Assembly (NCBI RefSeq): GCF_005082365.1 | Contig: NZ_CP034900.1 | Span: 372,001-436,000 of the forward strand | Direction of reading: 5' to 3' | Length of the DNA: 64,000 nucleotides | Origin: Buchnera aphidicola (Artemisaphis artemisicola) | GTDB lineage: Bacteria > Pseudomonadota > Gammaproteobacteria > Enterobacterales > Enterobacteriaceae | Shown: piece after piece, positions 43,063-53,641 of the stretch | Layout: each line of letters starts with the position of its first letter | Numbering within the stretch: position 1 is the stretch's first letter | Notes under the pieces: model-generated | Database searches by the model: none | Told to the model about the DNA's origin: nothing | What the model saw: only the letters and a program-made list of their open reading frames with translations | Made by a program: the position numbers and the translations under genes

Positions 43063-43400
43063 CTTAGAGAACCTCAAAATAAAAATTTTTAAATGAATAA
43101 TATGAACTTATTTGACATGTATTAATTGCAAACAAATTTAATTATAAAATTAGATGATTAATACACTAATTTTTATTAATCAAGAGTTTATATAATTAAT
43201 TATTAGCTAATATTTAAAAATTTATTAAAATGATATGACTTAGAATAAATATTCTAATAAAAAACCCCGAATTTTCGGGGTTACAGGTAATATCGCCCTA
43301 TATATTAAATTATATTAACAAGATTAAGCATGTTTAAATTTTTTTTTTAATAAAAATTTCATTATTTAAGTTCAAAAATTTTTAATCAAATAGAATTTAA
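43063..43400. other. Spacer between tRNA-Leu and nusA
   Basis: These 338 bases hold a clear terminator (43263-43282) but no gene. The E. coli genes upstream of nusA (metY and rimP) are not recognisable. The nusA promoter must lie in the 200 bases next to nusA, but I cannot single it out. Confidence 0.6.
43263..43282 (-). terminator. Terminator downstream of tRNA-Leu
   Basis: An 8-bp stem (AACCCCGA at 43263-43270 with 43275-43282) and 4-base loop are followed on the minus strand by six T. It is the expected end of the secG/tRNA-Leu transcript. Confidence 0.88.
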
Positions 43401-43483
43401 TACCGAGAAAGGGATTTGAACCCATACGCCTATTCGGCACTATCCCCTCAAGATAGCGTGTCTACCATTTCCACCACCTCGGT
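43401..43483 (-). tRNA. leuU: tRNA-Leu(GAG)
   Basis: On the minus strand 43483 to 43401 folds as a class II tRNA: a 7-bp acceptor stem (ACCGAGG with TCTCGGT, last pair G-U) and discriminator A, a D arm with GGTAGACACG, an anticodon stem CTATC/GATAG with loop TTGAGGG (anticodon GAG), a long variable arm, and a T arm with GGTTCAAATCC. The gene lies beside secG as leuU does in E. coli. The CCA end is not encoded (TTA follows), so it must be added by CCA-transferase. Confidence 0.97.
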
Positions 43484-43528
43484 AAAATATATTATAATTT
43501 ATTATGTATATTTATACATATAAAATTG

Positions 43529-43843
43529 TTAATGAGGTATATCAGAATTCAATGTTGTTTTATTTCTTAAAGATTTTTGCAAAACAGTGCTTTTTGAAAT
43601 ATCCGTCAAAATAAAATCTGAATCTATTTTCTTGTTATTAATATTACATAAAATAATACTGACAAATAAAAACAAACAAGAAAATACCGCGATAATATTT
43701 ACTCCAATATTATTGGAAAATTTTATATTATTTTTTGAATTTAAATTAGTAGCACTATTTAGTGCTTTTCCTGGCTGCAATAAAATCAAAACAATTAAAG
43801 AAATAGAAATAAAAACAAAAAACATTAAAAAAAACACATACAT
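43529..43843 (-). CDS. secG: Protein translocase subunit SecG
   Basis: SecG is the small helper subunit of the SecYEG channel. I use the ATG at 43843 (MYVFFLMFFVFISISLIVLILLQPGKA), with AAAGGA upstream; this gives 104 residues (110 in E. coli). Two membrane helices (about 2-22 and 45-67) flank a cytoplasmic loop, in which the usual Gly/Ala-rich stretch is replaced by Asn/Ser/Lys. The ending SDIPH matches the E. coli ending SDIPN. An upstream in-frame start at 43888 is unlikely. Confidence 0.92.
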   Translation of the reverse strand: MYVFFLMFFVFISISLIVLILLQPGKALNSATNLNSKNNIKFSNNIGVNIIAVFSCLFLFVSIILCNINNKKIDSDFILTDISKSTVLQKSLRNKTTLNSDIPH

Positions 43844-44065
43844 AAAAAATTTTTTCCTTTTGTATAAACAATTGTTTATTAGTTGCACTAAAATTATTTT
43901 TTATAATAATATATTGCTTTTAATAAAAAATTTATATATATAAAGCTTATATATAAATTATCTATAAATAAAAATTTAATGAAATATATATAATTATATC
44001 ATTTATATTTTTTTCCTACTTATCTAATTTTAAATAAATAACAAATAATTTTATAAATATATAAT

Positions 44066-45400
44066 TTAAAGTAATTTAACAGAATCTGCAATATCATAAG
44101 CGATTTTATGAACTTTTATATAGTTTTCACCTTCAACCATAATTCGAATATACGGTTCTGTTCCAGATTTACGAAGTAATATACGGCTGTTTTTACCTAA
44201 AATATTTTTAGATTTAAAAATAATTTTTTTTATAATAGAACTCTTTTCTAAATTTGTATCTCTTTTTAAAAAAACATTTAAAACTACTTGAGGAAATAAC
44301 TTTATTTGATTCGATAAATAATATAAACTCATATTATTATTAAGCATAATTAATAAAATTTCTAAACTTGCTATAATTCCATCACCAGTAGAATGTTTGT
44401 CTAATAAAATAATATGTCCTGATTGTTCAGCTCCAATGATAGATTTTTTTTTTATCATTTTTTTATATACATTACGATCTCCTATTTCTGCTGCATAGAA
44501 CGGAATACCAAGATTTTTAAGACCTATAATTACACCCATATTAGTCATTGATGTGCCTACTACACCGCCTTTTAACTTATTTAAGTTTTCATATTCTTTT
44601 GCGATGATGTAAATTATTTGATCTCCATTTATTTCATTTCCTAAATGGTCAATCATAATAACGCGATCTCCATCACCATCGAATGCTAAACCAATATCTG
44701 CTTTTTCTAATAATACTAATTTTTTTAATGTCAATGTATTTGTTGAACCTGAATTTTTATTAATATTCACTCCATTTGGAGTAATAGAAACAGTTATTAC
44801 TTTTGCTCCTAAATCTTGAAAAATTTTAGGTGCAACATTAAAAGTCGAACCATTAGCACAATCTAAAACAATAGTAAAATTTGATAAATTTAAATGTTTA
44901 GGAAAAGTATTCTTACAAAATTCAATATATTTATGTTCAGGATCTAAAATTTTATTAGAAGAACCAAAATTAATAGAATCAGAATATGAAAAATTTTTTT
45001 TTATTTCTTTTTCAATAGAAAACTCTATTTTTTTTGTTAGTTTAATTCCATTTTTATAAAAAATTTTAATTCCATTGTCATAAAAAAGATTGTGAGAACC
45101 GGAAATTACAATACCTGCAGAAGCATTTAAAAACTTTGTAAAAAATGACACAGCAGAAGTAGGGATGCAATCAGCTAACAAAGTGGATGATCCAGTAGAT
45201 AAAATACCAAATTCTAAAATAGACTGCAACATACATCCAGAAATACGTGTATCTCTTCCTAAAATAATTTTTTTTGTTTTATTTTTACCTAAAACAGTTC
45301 CAATAGCCCATCCTAATTTTAATAAAAAATTTGGTGTAATTGGATTTTTTCCTAATTTTCCACGTATACCATCAGTTTTAAAATATTGCAAAAAAGTCAT
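44066..45400 (-). CDS. glmM: Phosphoglucosamine mutase
   Basis: GlmM converts glucosamine-6-phosphate to glucosamine-1-phosphate for peptidoglycan and lipid A precursors. The 444 residues equal E. coli (445). Motifs: FKTDGIRG at the start (FGTDGIRG in E. coli), the phosphoserine loop GIVISGSHNLFYDNGIK (E. coli has SASHNP, so Ala is Gly and Pro is Leu), metal loop FDGDGDR and RKSGTEPYIRIMVEG. The active Ser is kept. In E. coli folP lies between ftsH and glmM; it is missing here. A T10 run at 44454-44463 (A10 in mRNA) is in frame. Confidence 0.95.
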   Translation of the reverse strand: MTFLQYFKTDGIRGKLGKNPITPNFLLKLGWAIGTVLGKNKTKKIILGRDTRISGCMLQSILEFGILSTGSSTLLADCIPTSAVSFFTKFLNASAGIVISGSHNLFYDNGIKIFYKNGIKLTKKIEFSIEKEIKKNFSYSDSINFGSSNKILDPEHKYIEFCKNTFPKHLNLSNFTIVLDCANGSTFNVAPKIFQDLGAKVITVSITPNGVNINKNSGSTNTLTLKKLVLLEKADIGLAFDGDGDRVIMIDHLGNEINGDQIIYIIAKEYENLNKLKGGVVGTSMTNMGVIIGLKNLGIPFYAAEIGDRNVYKKMIKKKSIIGAEQSGHIILLDKHSTGDGIIASLEILLIMLNNNMSLYYLSNQIKLFPQVVLNVFLKRDTNLEKSSIIKKIIFKSKNILGKNSRILLRKSGTEPYIRIMVEGENYIKVHKIAYDIADSVKLL

Positions 45401-45466
45401 AATAAATTTAATCCTGTACTGTTAAAGTATATATTTGCAATAAATCACAATGAAATTTTTTATTAA

Positions 45467-45511
45467 AAAATAAGATGAAGCCATGATAATTTTATCACTT
45501 CATCTTATTTT
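45467..45511 (-). terminator. Long hairpin between ftsH and glmM
   Basis: A 14-bp outer stem (45467-45480 with 45498-45511) and a 6-bp inner stem (45484-45489 with 45492-45497) are separated by a 3-base bulge. On the minus strand it is followed by a T-rich run. It replaces the lost folP gene position and should end the ftsH transcript. Confidence 0.8.
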
Positions 45512-45605
45512 AATATATATATTAAATTAAAGAATTCTAAACAATATAAAATAAATATATTTAAAAAAAGCTTTTAGTTTTATATTGCCGATTTAAATAA
45601 AATTA

Positions 45606-47450
45606 TTAATTATTAATATCTGTTTTTGTCCATCCTTTTGGTTCACGCACTTCTCTTCTTTCCATTAAATCATCAATTTGTAATGCATCAATAGTTTCAT
45701 ATTTTATTAAAGCATCTTTCATCGAATGTAATATATCAATATTTTCATTTAAAATGTTTTGAGCCCTTTTATAATTAATTTCAATTAACAACTTCACTTC
45801 TTCATCAATAATTCTAGCTGTTTCATTAGAAACATGTTTTGCTTTAGCTACCGAGCGTCCTAAAAAAACTTCTTCTTCTTCTTCAGCATACAATAAAGGT
45901 CCTAACTTTTCTGAAAATCCCCATTGAGTTACCATATTTCTTGCTAAATTAGTAGCTACTTTAATATCATTACAAGCACCAGTTGAAACATTTTTAGTAC
46001 CATAAATTATTTCTTCTGCTAAACGACCACCATACAAAGTAGATATTTGACTTTCTAATTTTTGACGACTAATACTAAGGGCATCTGATTCTGGTAAAAA
46101 AAATGTCACTCCTAAAGCTCGTCCTCTAGGAATAATAGTAACTTTATGTGCAGGATCATGATCAGGTACTAATCTTCCAATAATAACATGACCAGCTTCA
46201 TGATATGCAGTAGATTCTTTTTGAAAATCACTCATAACCATTGATCTTCGTTCAGAACCCATCATCATTTTATCTTTCGCTTTCTCAAATTCCAACATAG
46301 AGACAACACGACAATCAAATCTAGCTGCAAAAAGAGCTGCTTCATTAACTAAATTCGCTAAATCAGCACCGGAAAAACCTGGTGTACCACGTGCAATAAT
46401 CATAGGATCAACATCTTTAGATAACGGTACTTTTCTCATATGTACTTTTAAAATTTGTTCTCGTCCGCGAATATCTGGAAGTGGCACAATAACTTGACGA
46501 TCAAAACGACCTGGACGTAACAAAGCGGGATCCAAAACGTCAGGTCTATTAGTCGCAGCTATTAAAATTACACCTTCGTTTCCATCAAAACCATCCATTT
46601 CTACTAACATTTGATTCAGCGTTTGTTCTCTTTCATCATGACCACCGCCTAGACCAGTTCCTCTTTGACGTCCTACAGCATCAATTTCATCAATAAAAAT
46701 TATACATGGTGCAGATTTTCTTGAATTTTCGAACATGTCTCTTACTCGAGAAGCTCCAACCCCGACAAACATTTCAACAAAATCAGATCCAGAAATCGTA
46801 AAAAAAGGAACTTTTGCTTCTCCAGCTATTGCTTTTGCAAGTAATGTTTTACCAGTACCAGGAGGACCAACCATTAATATGCCTCTTGGAATTTTTCCTC
46901 CTAATTTTTGAAAACGGCTAGGTTCCTTAAGATATTCAACTAATTCACTAACTTCTTCTTTAGCTTCATCGCATCCAGCAACATCTGCAAAAGTAGTTTG
47001 AATTTGATTTTCCGATAGCATACGTGCCTTACTTTTGCCAAATAACATTGCACCTTTTCCGCCACCCATTTGCATTTGTCTCATAAAAAAAATCCATACA
47101 CCAATCAGTAATAACATTGGAAACCAAGAAATAAATATTGAAATTAGGAGACTTGGTTCTTCAGGAACTGATCCAACAATTTTAACATTTTTTGTTAAAA
47201 GATTATCTAATAGTTTAGGATCATTAATAGGAATATAGGTAGTGTATTTACTGCTATCTTTCTTAGTAACACTAATCATACGTCCGTTAATATATGCTTC
47301 GCGAACTTGATCTTGATTAACTTCTGATAAAAAAGTCGAATAATCAACTTTATGATTATTTGCATCATTAGTATTAAAATTTTGAAAAATAGACATTAAT
47401 ACAACTGTAATAACTAACCAGAAGATAAGGTTTTTGACCATGTCACTCAA
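45606..47450 (-). CDS. ftsH: ATP-dependent zinc metalloprotease FtsH
   Basis: FtsH is the membrane-bound AAA+ protease that degrades misassembled membrane proteins and regulators. Two membrane helices (about 7-25 and 100-122) flank a periplasmic domain. Then come Walker A GPPGTGKT, Walker [14 protein letters not shown], the SRH arginines ([13 protein letters not shown]) and the zinc site HEAGH. The start at 47450 is TTG, eight bases after GAGG; the ATG three codons later (47441) matches the usual E. coli annotation but is 17 bases from that site. The length is 614 (611 from the ATG), shorter at the C-terminus than E. coli (644). Confidence 0.95.
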   Translation of the reverse strand: MSDMVKNLIFWLVITVVLMSIFQNFNTNDANNHKVDYSTFLSEVNQDQVREAYINGRMISVTKKDSSKYTTYIPINDPKLLDNLLTKNVKIVGSVPEEPSLLISIFISWFPMLLLIGVWIFFMRQMQMGGGKGAMLFGKSKARMLSENQIQTTFADVAGCDEAKEEVSELVEYLKEPSRFQKLGGKIPRGILMVGPPGTGKTLLAKAIAGEAKVPFFTISGSDFVEMFVGVGASRVRDMFENSRKSAPCIIFIDEIDAVGRQRGTGLGGGHDEREQTLNQMLVEMDGFDGNEGVILIAATNRPDVLDPALLRPGRFDRQVIVPLPDIRGREQILKVHMRKVPLSKDVDPMIIARGTPGFSGADLANLVNEAALFAARFDCRVVSMLEFEKAKDKMMMGSERRSMVMSDFQKESTAYHEAGHVIIGRLVPDHDPAHKVTIIPRGRALGVTFFLPESDALSISRQKLESQISTLYGGRLAEEIIYGTKNVSTGACNDIKVATNLARNMVTQWGFSEKLGPLLYAEEEEEVFLGRSVAKAKHVSNETARIIDEEVKLLIEINYKRAQNILNENIDILHSMKDALIKYETIDALQIDDLMERREVREPKGWTKTDINN

Positions 47451-47508
47451 AGGAACAACCTCTCATTGAATCTATATGTAACAAACAACACAGATTTCTA
47501 TAATATTT

Positions 47509-48126
47509 TTATCTGGTTGCTAGGATGAATATTTCTCGAGATCTTGTTCGAGAAGTTTTAGGTTTACAAATTTTAATGTGTTTAAAAAATATTTTAATTT
47601 CTTTATACAACTCATTAAACCCTTCTCCTTGAAATGATTTTAATAAAAAAATACCCTTTTTAGATAAAACATAATTTGATATTTTTAATGCTAATTTAGC
47701 TAAATTGATAATTCGAGGCATATCAATAGAAAAGTGTCCTGTTATATTAGGAGTCATGTCTGACATGACTAAATGAAACTTAATATGACTAAAAGAATTT
47801 AACATAAAGTTTAATGTTTTCTTATTACTAAAATCTCCTTGAAAAATATCTACACCTGTTATTGGTTTTATAGGCAATATATCACAGGCTATAATACGAC
47901 CTTTTTTCCCAATTTTACTCACAGCATATTGTGACCAGCTTCCAGGAGCGGCGCCTAAGTCAATTACGTTCATATTAGTTTTAAATATTCTGTTACTTTT
48001 ATCTAATTGTTCTAATTTAAACCAAGCTCTTGAACGTATTTTATTATTTTTTGCTTTCTTGACATATAGATCTTTAAAATGTTCTAATAACCAACGATTA
48101 GAACTGTTTTTTTTTTTATAAATCAT
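47509..48126 (-). CDS. rlmE: 23S rRNA 2'-O-ribose methyltransferase RlmE
   Basis: RlmE (FtsJ) methylates U2552 in the ribosomal A site. The 205 residues (209 in E. coli) show the SAM motif VIDLGAAPGSWSQYA, the VMSDMTPN motif and KSFQGEG, giving a K-D-K-E catalytic set, with KKAKNNKIRSRAWFKLEQ at the N-terminus. It precedes ftsH by 58 bases, as in E. coli. An A11 tract (T11 at 48107-48117) near the start is in frame. Confidence 0.95.
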   Translation of the reverse strand: MIYKKKNSSNRWLLEHFKDLYVKKAKNNKIRSRAWFKLEQLDKSNRIFKTNMNVIDLGAAPGSWSQYAVSKIGKKGRIIACDILPIKPITGVDIFQGDFSNKKTLNFMLNSFSHIKFHLVMSDMTPNITGHFSIDMPRIINLAKLALKISNYVLSKKGIFLLKSFQGEGFNELYKEIKIFFKHIKICKPKTSRTRSREIFILATR

Positions 48127-48183
48127 ATTTCTAATATTATTTTAAAAAATTTTAATTATCAGTTTAACTTATATACAATCTAA

Positions 48184-48663
48184 TTATATATAATCTATTT
48201 TTAAAATCTTATATTCCACATCACCTCCTGGTGTATGTATAGTAACAATTGTATTATTTTTTTTTCCAACTAAACCTCTTGCTATAGGCGAATTTATAGA
48301 AATTAAATTTTTTTTAAAATCTGATTCATCATCACCTACAATTTTGTATCTAAATGTTTCGTTTTTTTTTATATTTAAAATACTGACAGTAGAACCAAAA
48401 ATGACTCGTCCTTTATTGGATATTTTTTTTATATCTATAATTTGAGAATTAGATAACTTTAATTCAATTTCTTTAATACGACCTTCACAAAAACTTTGTT
48501 CTTCACGAGCTGAATGATATTCAGCATTTTCTTTTAAATCGCCATGTTCTCTAGCTTCTGCTATTGCAGTAATAATACGAGGACGTTTAATATTTTTTAA
48601 TTTTTTAAGTTCTTGACGAAGTTTTTCTGCACCTCTTATAGTCATTGGAATTAAATTAATCAT
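48184..48663 (-). CDS. greA: Transcription elongation factor GreA
   Basis: GreA makes stalled RNA polymerase cut its backtracked transcript. The 159 residues (158 in E. coli) form an N-terminal coiled coil whose tip carries the acidic residues ([19 protein letters not shown]) and a C-terminal FKBP-like domain ([26 protein letters not shown]). It is the leftmost-starting gene of the long minus-strand block and diverges from ibaG across 499 bases. Confidence 0.96.
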   Translation of the reverse strand: MINLIPMTIRGAEKLRQELKKLKNIKRPRIITAIAEAREHGDLKENAEYHSAREEQSFCEGRIKEIELKLSNSQIIDIKKISNKGRVIFGSTVSILNIKKNETFRYKIVGDDESDFKKNLISINSPIARGLVGKKNNTIVTIHTPGGDVEYKILKIDYI

Positions 48664-49162
48664 ATTGACACTCCATTATTTCTTTATCTAATATCGTAAA
48701 AAAATTTTTATAATTATAGAAAATATTTTTAAACTTTTAAAAAAATTAAATTATATTTTTAATGCATGTACTTTTTATATTATAAGATATGCGATATTTA
48801 TATAAAACTTTAAAAGATTAAAATATTTTCTATTTTTTTATAGTATTCATAAAAAAAATCATAAAATTTTATTTCTTATAAAATCAAATGAACTTATAAA
48901 ATAACTCGAATAAATTAGAAATATATAAAAACATGATAATCTATTTAATATCATTTTGATGCATTTTAAAAAATAAATATTTAAAATATTTCCTATTATT
49001 TTAAAGTAAAAAATACAATTTATCAAAAATTTAAAAAATTAATGACATTTTTATATATTTTTAAGTAAATAAATTATTAATATATTTTAAATGTTAAATA
49101 AATTTAATAATTTTTTAAACTATTACAAAACATTAAAAATTTAATCAAAAGTACATTCAAAA
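48664..49162. other. 499-bp divergent spacer between greA and ibaG
   Basis: I find no ORF, tRNA or strong hairpin. The sequence is nearly pure A/T. In E. coli the flanking genes are separated by other genes, so this is probably eroded remains of lost genes plus the two promoters. Confidence 0.55.
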
Positions 49163-49420
49163 ATGGATAATCAAGAAATAAAAAAACTAATTATTAAAGA
49201 ATTAAATTTAACAGAAACTTACATTACAGGAGATGAAAATCATATTAAAATTGTTGCTATAGGAGAGGTATTTAGAGGAGTTAGTCAGGTAAAAAGACAA
49301 CAAATGGTTTATATACCTTTAATAAATATGATTACAGAAAAACATATTCATGCTGTATCTATTATAACACATACTCCTGAAGAATGGAAAAAAAACAAAA
49401 AGAATTCAAATCTTTTATAA
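49163..49420 (+). CDS. ibaG: BolA-family protein IbaG
   Basis: IbaG (YrbA) is a BolA-like protein that works with monothiol glutaredoxin in iron-sulfur handling and influences acid tolerance in E. coli. The 85 residues (84 in E. coli) show the BolA fold: GEVFRGVSQVKRQQMVYIPL, then HAVSIITHTPEEW, with the conserved His. It is followed 36 bases later by murA, the same pair as in E. coli. Confidence 0.92.
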   Translation: MDNQEIKKLIIKELNLTETYITGDENHIKIVAIGEVFRGVSQVKRQQMVYIPLINMITEKHIHAVSIITHTPEEWKKNKKNSNLL

Positions 49421-49456
49421 TTAAAAAATCTATTAACAATAGAGACTCATTAATAT

Positions 49457-50710
49457 ATGAATAAATTATGTATAGAAGGTGATAAAAATTTAAGTGGTAG
49501 TGTTACTATTTCTGGAGCTAAGAATGCCGCTTTACCAATTTTATTCATGAGTATATTAACGGAGGGGAAAATACAAATTAAAAATGTTCCAAAAAATTTA
49601 ACAGATATTAATATAGCACTTAAATTGCTTGTATATGTAGGAGTAAAAATAACATATAAAAAGATATTATTTATAGATCCAAGTTCAATAAATGTTTTTT
49701 GTGCTCCATATCATTTAATAAAAAAAATTAGAGCATCTATATGGATGCTGGCTCCTCTTCTAGCACGTTTTGGAAAAGCTAAAATATTTTTACCAGGAGG
49801 ATGTAAAATAGGGAGTAGACCTATAGATTTACATTTAAATGGTTTGATAAAATTAGGAGCAAAAATTAATTTTAAAAATGACTGTATTATTGCATCTGTT
49901 CAAGGACGTTTAAAAGGAAAATATATTTTAATGGAAAAAATTAGTGTTGGTGCTACTATTACTATCATGAGTGCCGCCACTCTAGCTCAAGGAATAACAA
50001 TAATTGATAATGCAGCTTGTGAACCAGAAATTGTCGATATAGCTAAATTTTTAAATACGTTAGGTGCTAATATTATTGGTGCAGGTAGCAAAAAAATATA
50101 TATCAAAGGTGTGATAAAATTAACTGGAGGAACTCATCAAATAATACCAGATAGAATTGAAACAGGTACTTTTTTAGTTGCTGCTGCAATTTCTAAAGGT
50201 TGTATTATTTGTCATAATACTGAACCGAAACACTTAACAAACGTTTTATTAAAATTAATTGATGCTGGTGCTAAAATTCAAATAGGAAAAAATTGGATTA
50301 AATTAGATATGAGAGATAAAAGACCTAAAGCTTTAAATATTCGAACTGCTCCTTATCCTGGTTTTCCAACAGATTTACAAGCTCAATTTGCTTTATTAAA
50401 TACAATTTCTTTAGGCATAGGAACTATCACGGAAACAGTATTTGAAAATCGTTTTATTTATATTTCAGAACTCATTAATATGGGCGCTAAAATCATATTA
50501 AAAAATAATACTATTATTTCCTATGGAACTCCTAAATTATTATCTTCAAACGTTTTTTGTAGTGATTTACGAGCATCGGCTACATTAGTATTAGCTGGAT
50601 GTATTGCTTTAGGTGTTACAATAGTTAATAAAACTTATCATCTTATTAGAGGATATGAATCATTTCCTAAAAAATTAAATAAATTAGGTGCTGATATTAA
50701 AATTTTATAA
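49457..50710 (+). CDS. murA: UDP-N-acetylglucosamine 1-carboxyvinyltransferase MurA
   Basis: MurA starts peptidoglycan synthesis by moving enolpyruvate to UDP-GlcNAc. The 417 residues (419 in E. coli) have the active-site loop LPGGCKIGSRPIDLHL with Cys116, SGAKNAALPI near the N-terminus, PDRIETGTFLVAA and the C-terminal DLRASATLVLAGCIA. The Cys indicates normal fosfomycin-sensitive chemistry. It partners with glmM in this window in cell-wall precursor supply. Confidence 0.97.
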   Translation: MNKLCIEGDKNLSGSVTISGAKNAALPILFMSILTEGKIQIKNVPKNLTDINIALKLLVYVGVKITYKKILFIDPSSINVFCAPYHLIKKIRASIWMLAPLLARFGKAKIFLPGGCKIGSRPIDLHLNGLIKLGAKINFKNDCIIASVQGRLKGKYILMEKISVGATITIMSAATLAQGITIIDNAACEPEIVDIAKFLNTLGANIIGAGSKKIYIKGVIKLTGGTHQIIPDRIETGTFLVAAAISKGCIICHNTEPKHLTNVLLKLIDAGAKIQIGKNWIKLDMRDKRPKALNIRTAPYPGFPTDLQAQFALLNTISLGIGTITETVFENRFIYISELINMGAKIILKNNTIISYGTPKLLSSNVFCSDLRASATLVLAGCIALGVTIVNKTYHLIRGYESFPKKLNKLGADIKIL

Positions 50711-50807
50711 AGATAGTTTATTTTATCTAAGACAAAATTAAATAGAAATATCAATTATTGATAAAAACATTAGAAAAAATAAATTATTAATGATTGGAGA
50801 TTTTTTT

Positions 50808-51134
50808 ATGTATGCAGTTTTTATAAGTGGTGGAAAACAATATAAAGTAATTAAAAATCAAATTATTAGATTAGAAAAACTAAAAGATCCAATTGGCAAA
50901 ATTATAAATCTGGATCAAGTTTTAATGATTTCTAGTGAAAATTCTACACAAGTTGGAAATCCTTTTATAAAAGGAGCAAAAATTACAGCTAATATTGAAA
51001 AACACGGTCGATTAAAAAAAATAAAAATTATTAAATTTAACCGACGCAAACATTATAAGAAACAACAAGGTCATCGTCAAAGTTTTACTGATGTAAAAAT
51101 TATAAATATTAATTATATTTCAGGAGAAAGTTAA
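50808..51134 (+). CDS. rplU: 50S ribosomal protein L21
   Basis: The ATG at 50808 begins MYAVFISGGKQYKVIKNQ, the family start, with TTGGAGA about eight bases upstream; an in-frame ATG at 50790 is less likely. It gives 108 residues (103 in E. coli). The Arg/Lys-rich end of the conserved core (FNRRKHYKKQQGHRQSFTDVKI) contacts 23S rRNA. rpmA follows after four bases. Confidence 0.96.
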   Translation: MYAVFISGGKQYKVIKNQIIRLEKLKDPIGKIINLDQVLMISSENSTQVGNPFIKGAKITANIEKHGRLKKIKIIKFNRRKHYKKQQGHRQSFTDVKIININYISGES

Positions 51135-51138
51135 ATAA

Positions 51139-51393
51139 ATGGCACATAAAAAAGCTGGAGGTTCAACTAGAAATGGACGAGATTCTAACGCTCAAAGACT
51201 AGGTGTGAAGTGTTTTGGAGGAGAGTTGATTTCATCAGGTAGTATTATTGTTAAACAACGAGGTACTAAATTTCATCCAGGTAAAAATGTAGGTTGTGGA
51301 AAAGATCATACAATTTTTGCTACTAAAAAAGGAAAAGTAGAATTTAAAAAAAAAGGATTAAAAAAAAGAACATATATAAATATAATAAACTAA
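51139..51393 (+). CDS. rpmA: 50S ribosomal protein L27
   Basis: L27 reaches the peptidyl transferase centre with its N-terminus. The 84 residues (85 in E. coli) begin [20 protein letters not shown], with the E. coli-type unprocessed N-terminus, and contain [18 protein letters not shown]. It forms an operon with rplU. Confidence 0.97.
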   Translation: MAHKKAGGSTRNGRDSNAQRLGVKCFGGELISSGSIIVKQRGTKFHPGKNVGCGKDHTIFATKKGKVEFKKKGLKKRTYINIIN

Positions 51394-51403
51394 ACATTTT
51401 TAA

Positions 51404-51422
51404 AACCCCTACTACAGGGGTT
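51404..51422 (+). terminator. Hairpin downstream of rpmA
   Basis: A 7-bp stem (AACCCCT at 51404-51410 with 51416-51422) with a 5-base loop lies 10 bases after the rpmA stop. The tail is mixed A/T, so termination may be partial and obgE may be reached by read-through. Confidence 0.7.
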
Positions 51423-51504
51423 ATATTGTTTTAATATAAAATTATATAATTTTGAAAAAATAATTAATTTTTAATAAAAAATAAATATTAAAATATTTTT
51501 TTGA

Positions 51505-52569
<1,065 letters not shown>

Positions 52570-52603
52570 ATAAAAAAATATAAATAATATTTTATATAAA
52601 ATA

Positions 52604-52993
52604 TTAACGCTTAGAAAATTGAGGGCGTTTTCTAGCTTTTCGAAAACCTACTTTTTTACGTTCGACCTGACGTGAATCACGTGTAACAAATCCAGATTTT
52701 CTTAATTCAAAACGTAATGATTGATCATATTTAATTAAAGCACGAGTTATTCCTTGACGAATAGCCCCGGCTTGTCCAGAAATACCACCTCCTTTAACAG
52801 TTATGTAAATATTAAATTTATTCATCAAATCAACTAATTCTAGAGGTTGACGAACAATCATGCAAGAGGTTTCACGACCAAAATATTCATTTAAAGAACG
52901 TTTATTTACAATAATCTCTCCATTGCCAGATCTAAGAAAAACTCTAGCAGAAGAACTTTTACGACGACCAGTACCATAATTTTGATTTTTCAT
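52604..52993 (-). CDS. rpsI: 30S ribosomal protein S9
   Basis: S9 has 129 residues (130 in E. coli) with the typical start [35 protein letters not shown] and the C-terminal tail [17 protein letters not shown], which reaches the P-site tRNA. It lies 21 bases after rplM in the usual rplM-rpsI pair. Confidence 0.97.
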   Translation of the reverse strand: MKNQNYGTGRRKSSSARVFLRSGNGEIIVNKRSLNEYFGRETSCMIVRQPLELVDLMNKFNIYITVKGGGISGQAGAIRQGITRALIKYDQSLRFELRKSGFVTRDSRQVERKKVGFRKARKRPQFSKR

Positions 52994-53014
52994 TATTTAT
53001 TATATACCTCTTTA

Positions 53015-53443
53015 TTAAATATTTAATAATTTTGGACATTGTGCTATATGACTATGATGTTCATTTGGAAATATTTTTAATTTTTTAAACATAGCACGAC
53101 CTAAAGGGCCTTTTGGAAGCATTCCTTTTACTGCAATTTCTATAACTCTTTCTGGGTGACGAGAGAATATCTCTTCAAATCTAAATTGTTTTATTCCACC
53201 TACATAGCCTGTATGATGATAATAAATTTTGTTAATCTTTTTTTTTCCTGTCACTAATATTTTATTAGCATTTAAAACAATAATATAATCTCCTGTATCA
53301 AGATGAGGGGTGTACTCAACTTTATGCTTTCCTCTTAGATATGAAGATAAAACACTTGCTAATCTTCCTAAGATTTTATTAGTTGCGTCTACGTAATACC
53401 AATTTCTTTTAATATTATCTAATTTAGCTGAAAAAGTTTTCAT
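53015..53443 (-). CDS. rplM: 50S ribosomal protein L13
   Basis: I use the ATG at 53443 ([20 protein letters not shown]), giving 142 residues, the E. coli length; AAGTGAG lies upstream. Conserved blocks are [19 protein letters not shown] and [15 protein letters not shown] four-codon upstream extension to 53455 has no support. In E. coli L13 represses its own operon; I cannot judge that here. Confidence 0.97.
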   Translation of the reverse strand: MKTFSAKLDNIKRNWYYVDATNKILGRLASVLSSYLRGKHKVEYTPHLDTGDYIIVLNANKILVTGKKKINKIYYHHTGYVGGIKQFRFEEIFSRHPERVIEIAVKGMLPKGPLGRAMFKKLKIFPNEHHSHIAQCPKLLNI

Positions 53444-53641
53444 ATAAAAACTCACTTAAATATAATTATTTATATAGAAAATAATACTATGATTGGAATT
53501 AATAAGATATATTAAATGTATTTTAATAAAAAAATTTTTAAGGCCTTTTTATATATAATTTGTTATTATTTCTTTAATAAAAATATTTTTCAAATATCTA
53601 TTTAAATTTAAATATATTATATATTTTATAGGTAACAAATT

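Noticed and set aside
53525-53570. AAGGCCTT palindrome before pheA as an attenuator
   Set aside because: The stem is only a few bases and no Phe-rich leader peptide precedes it.
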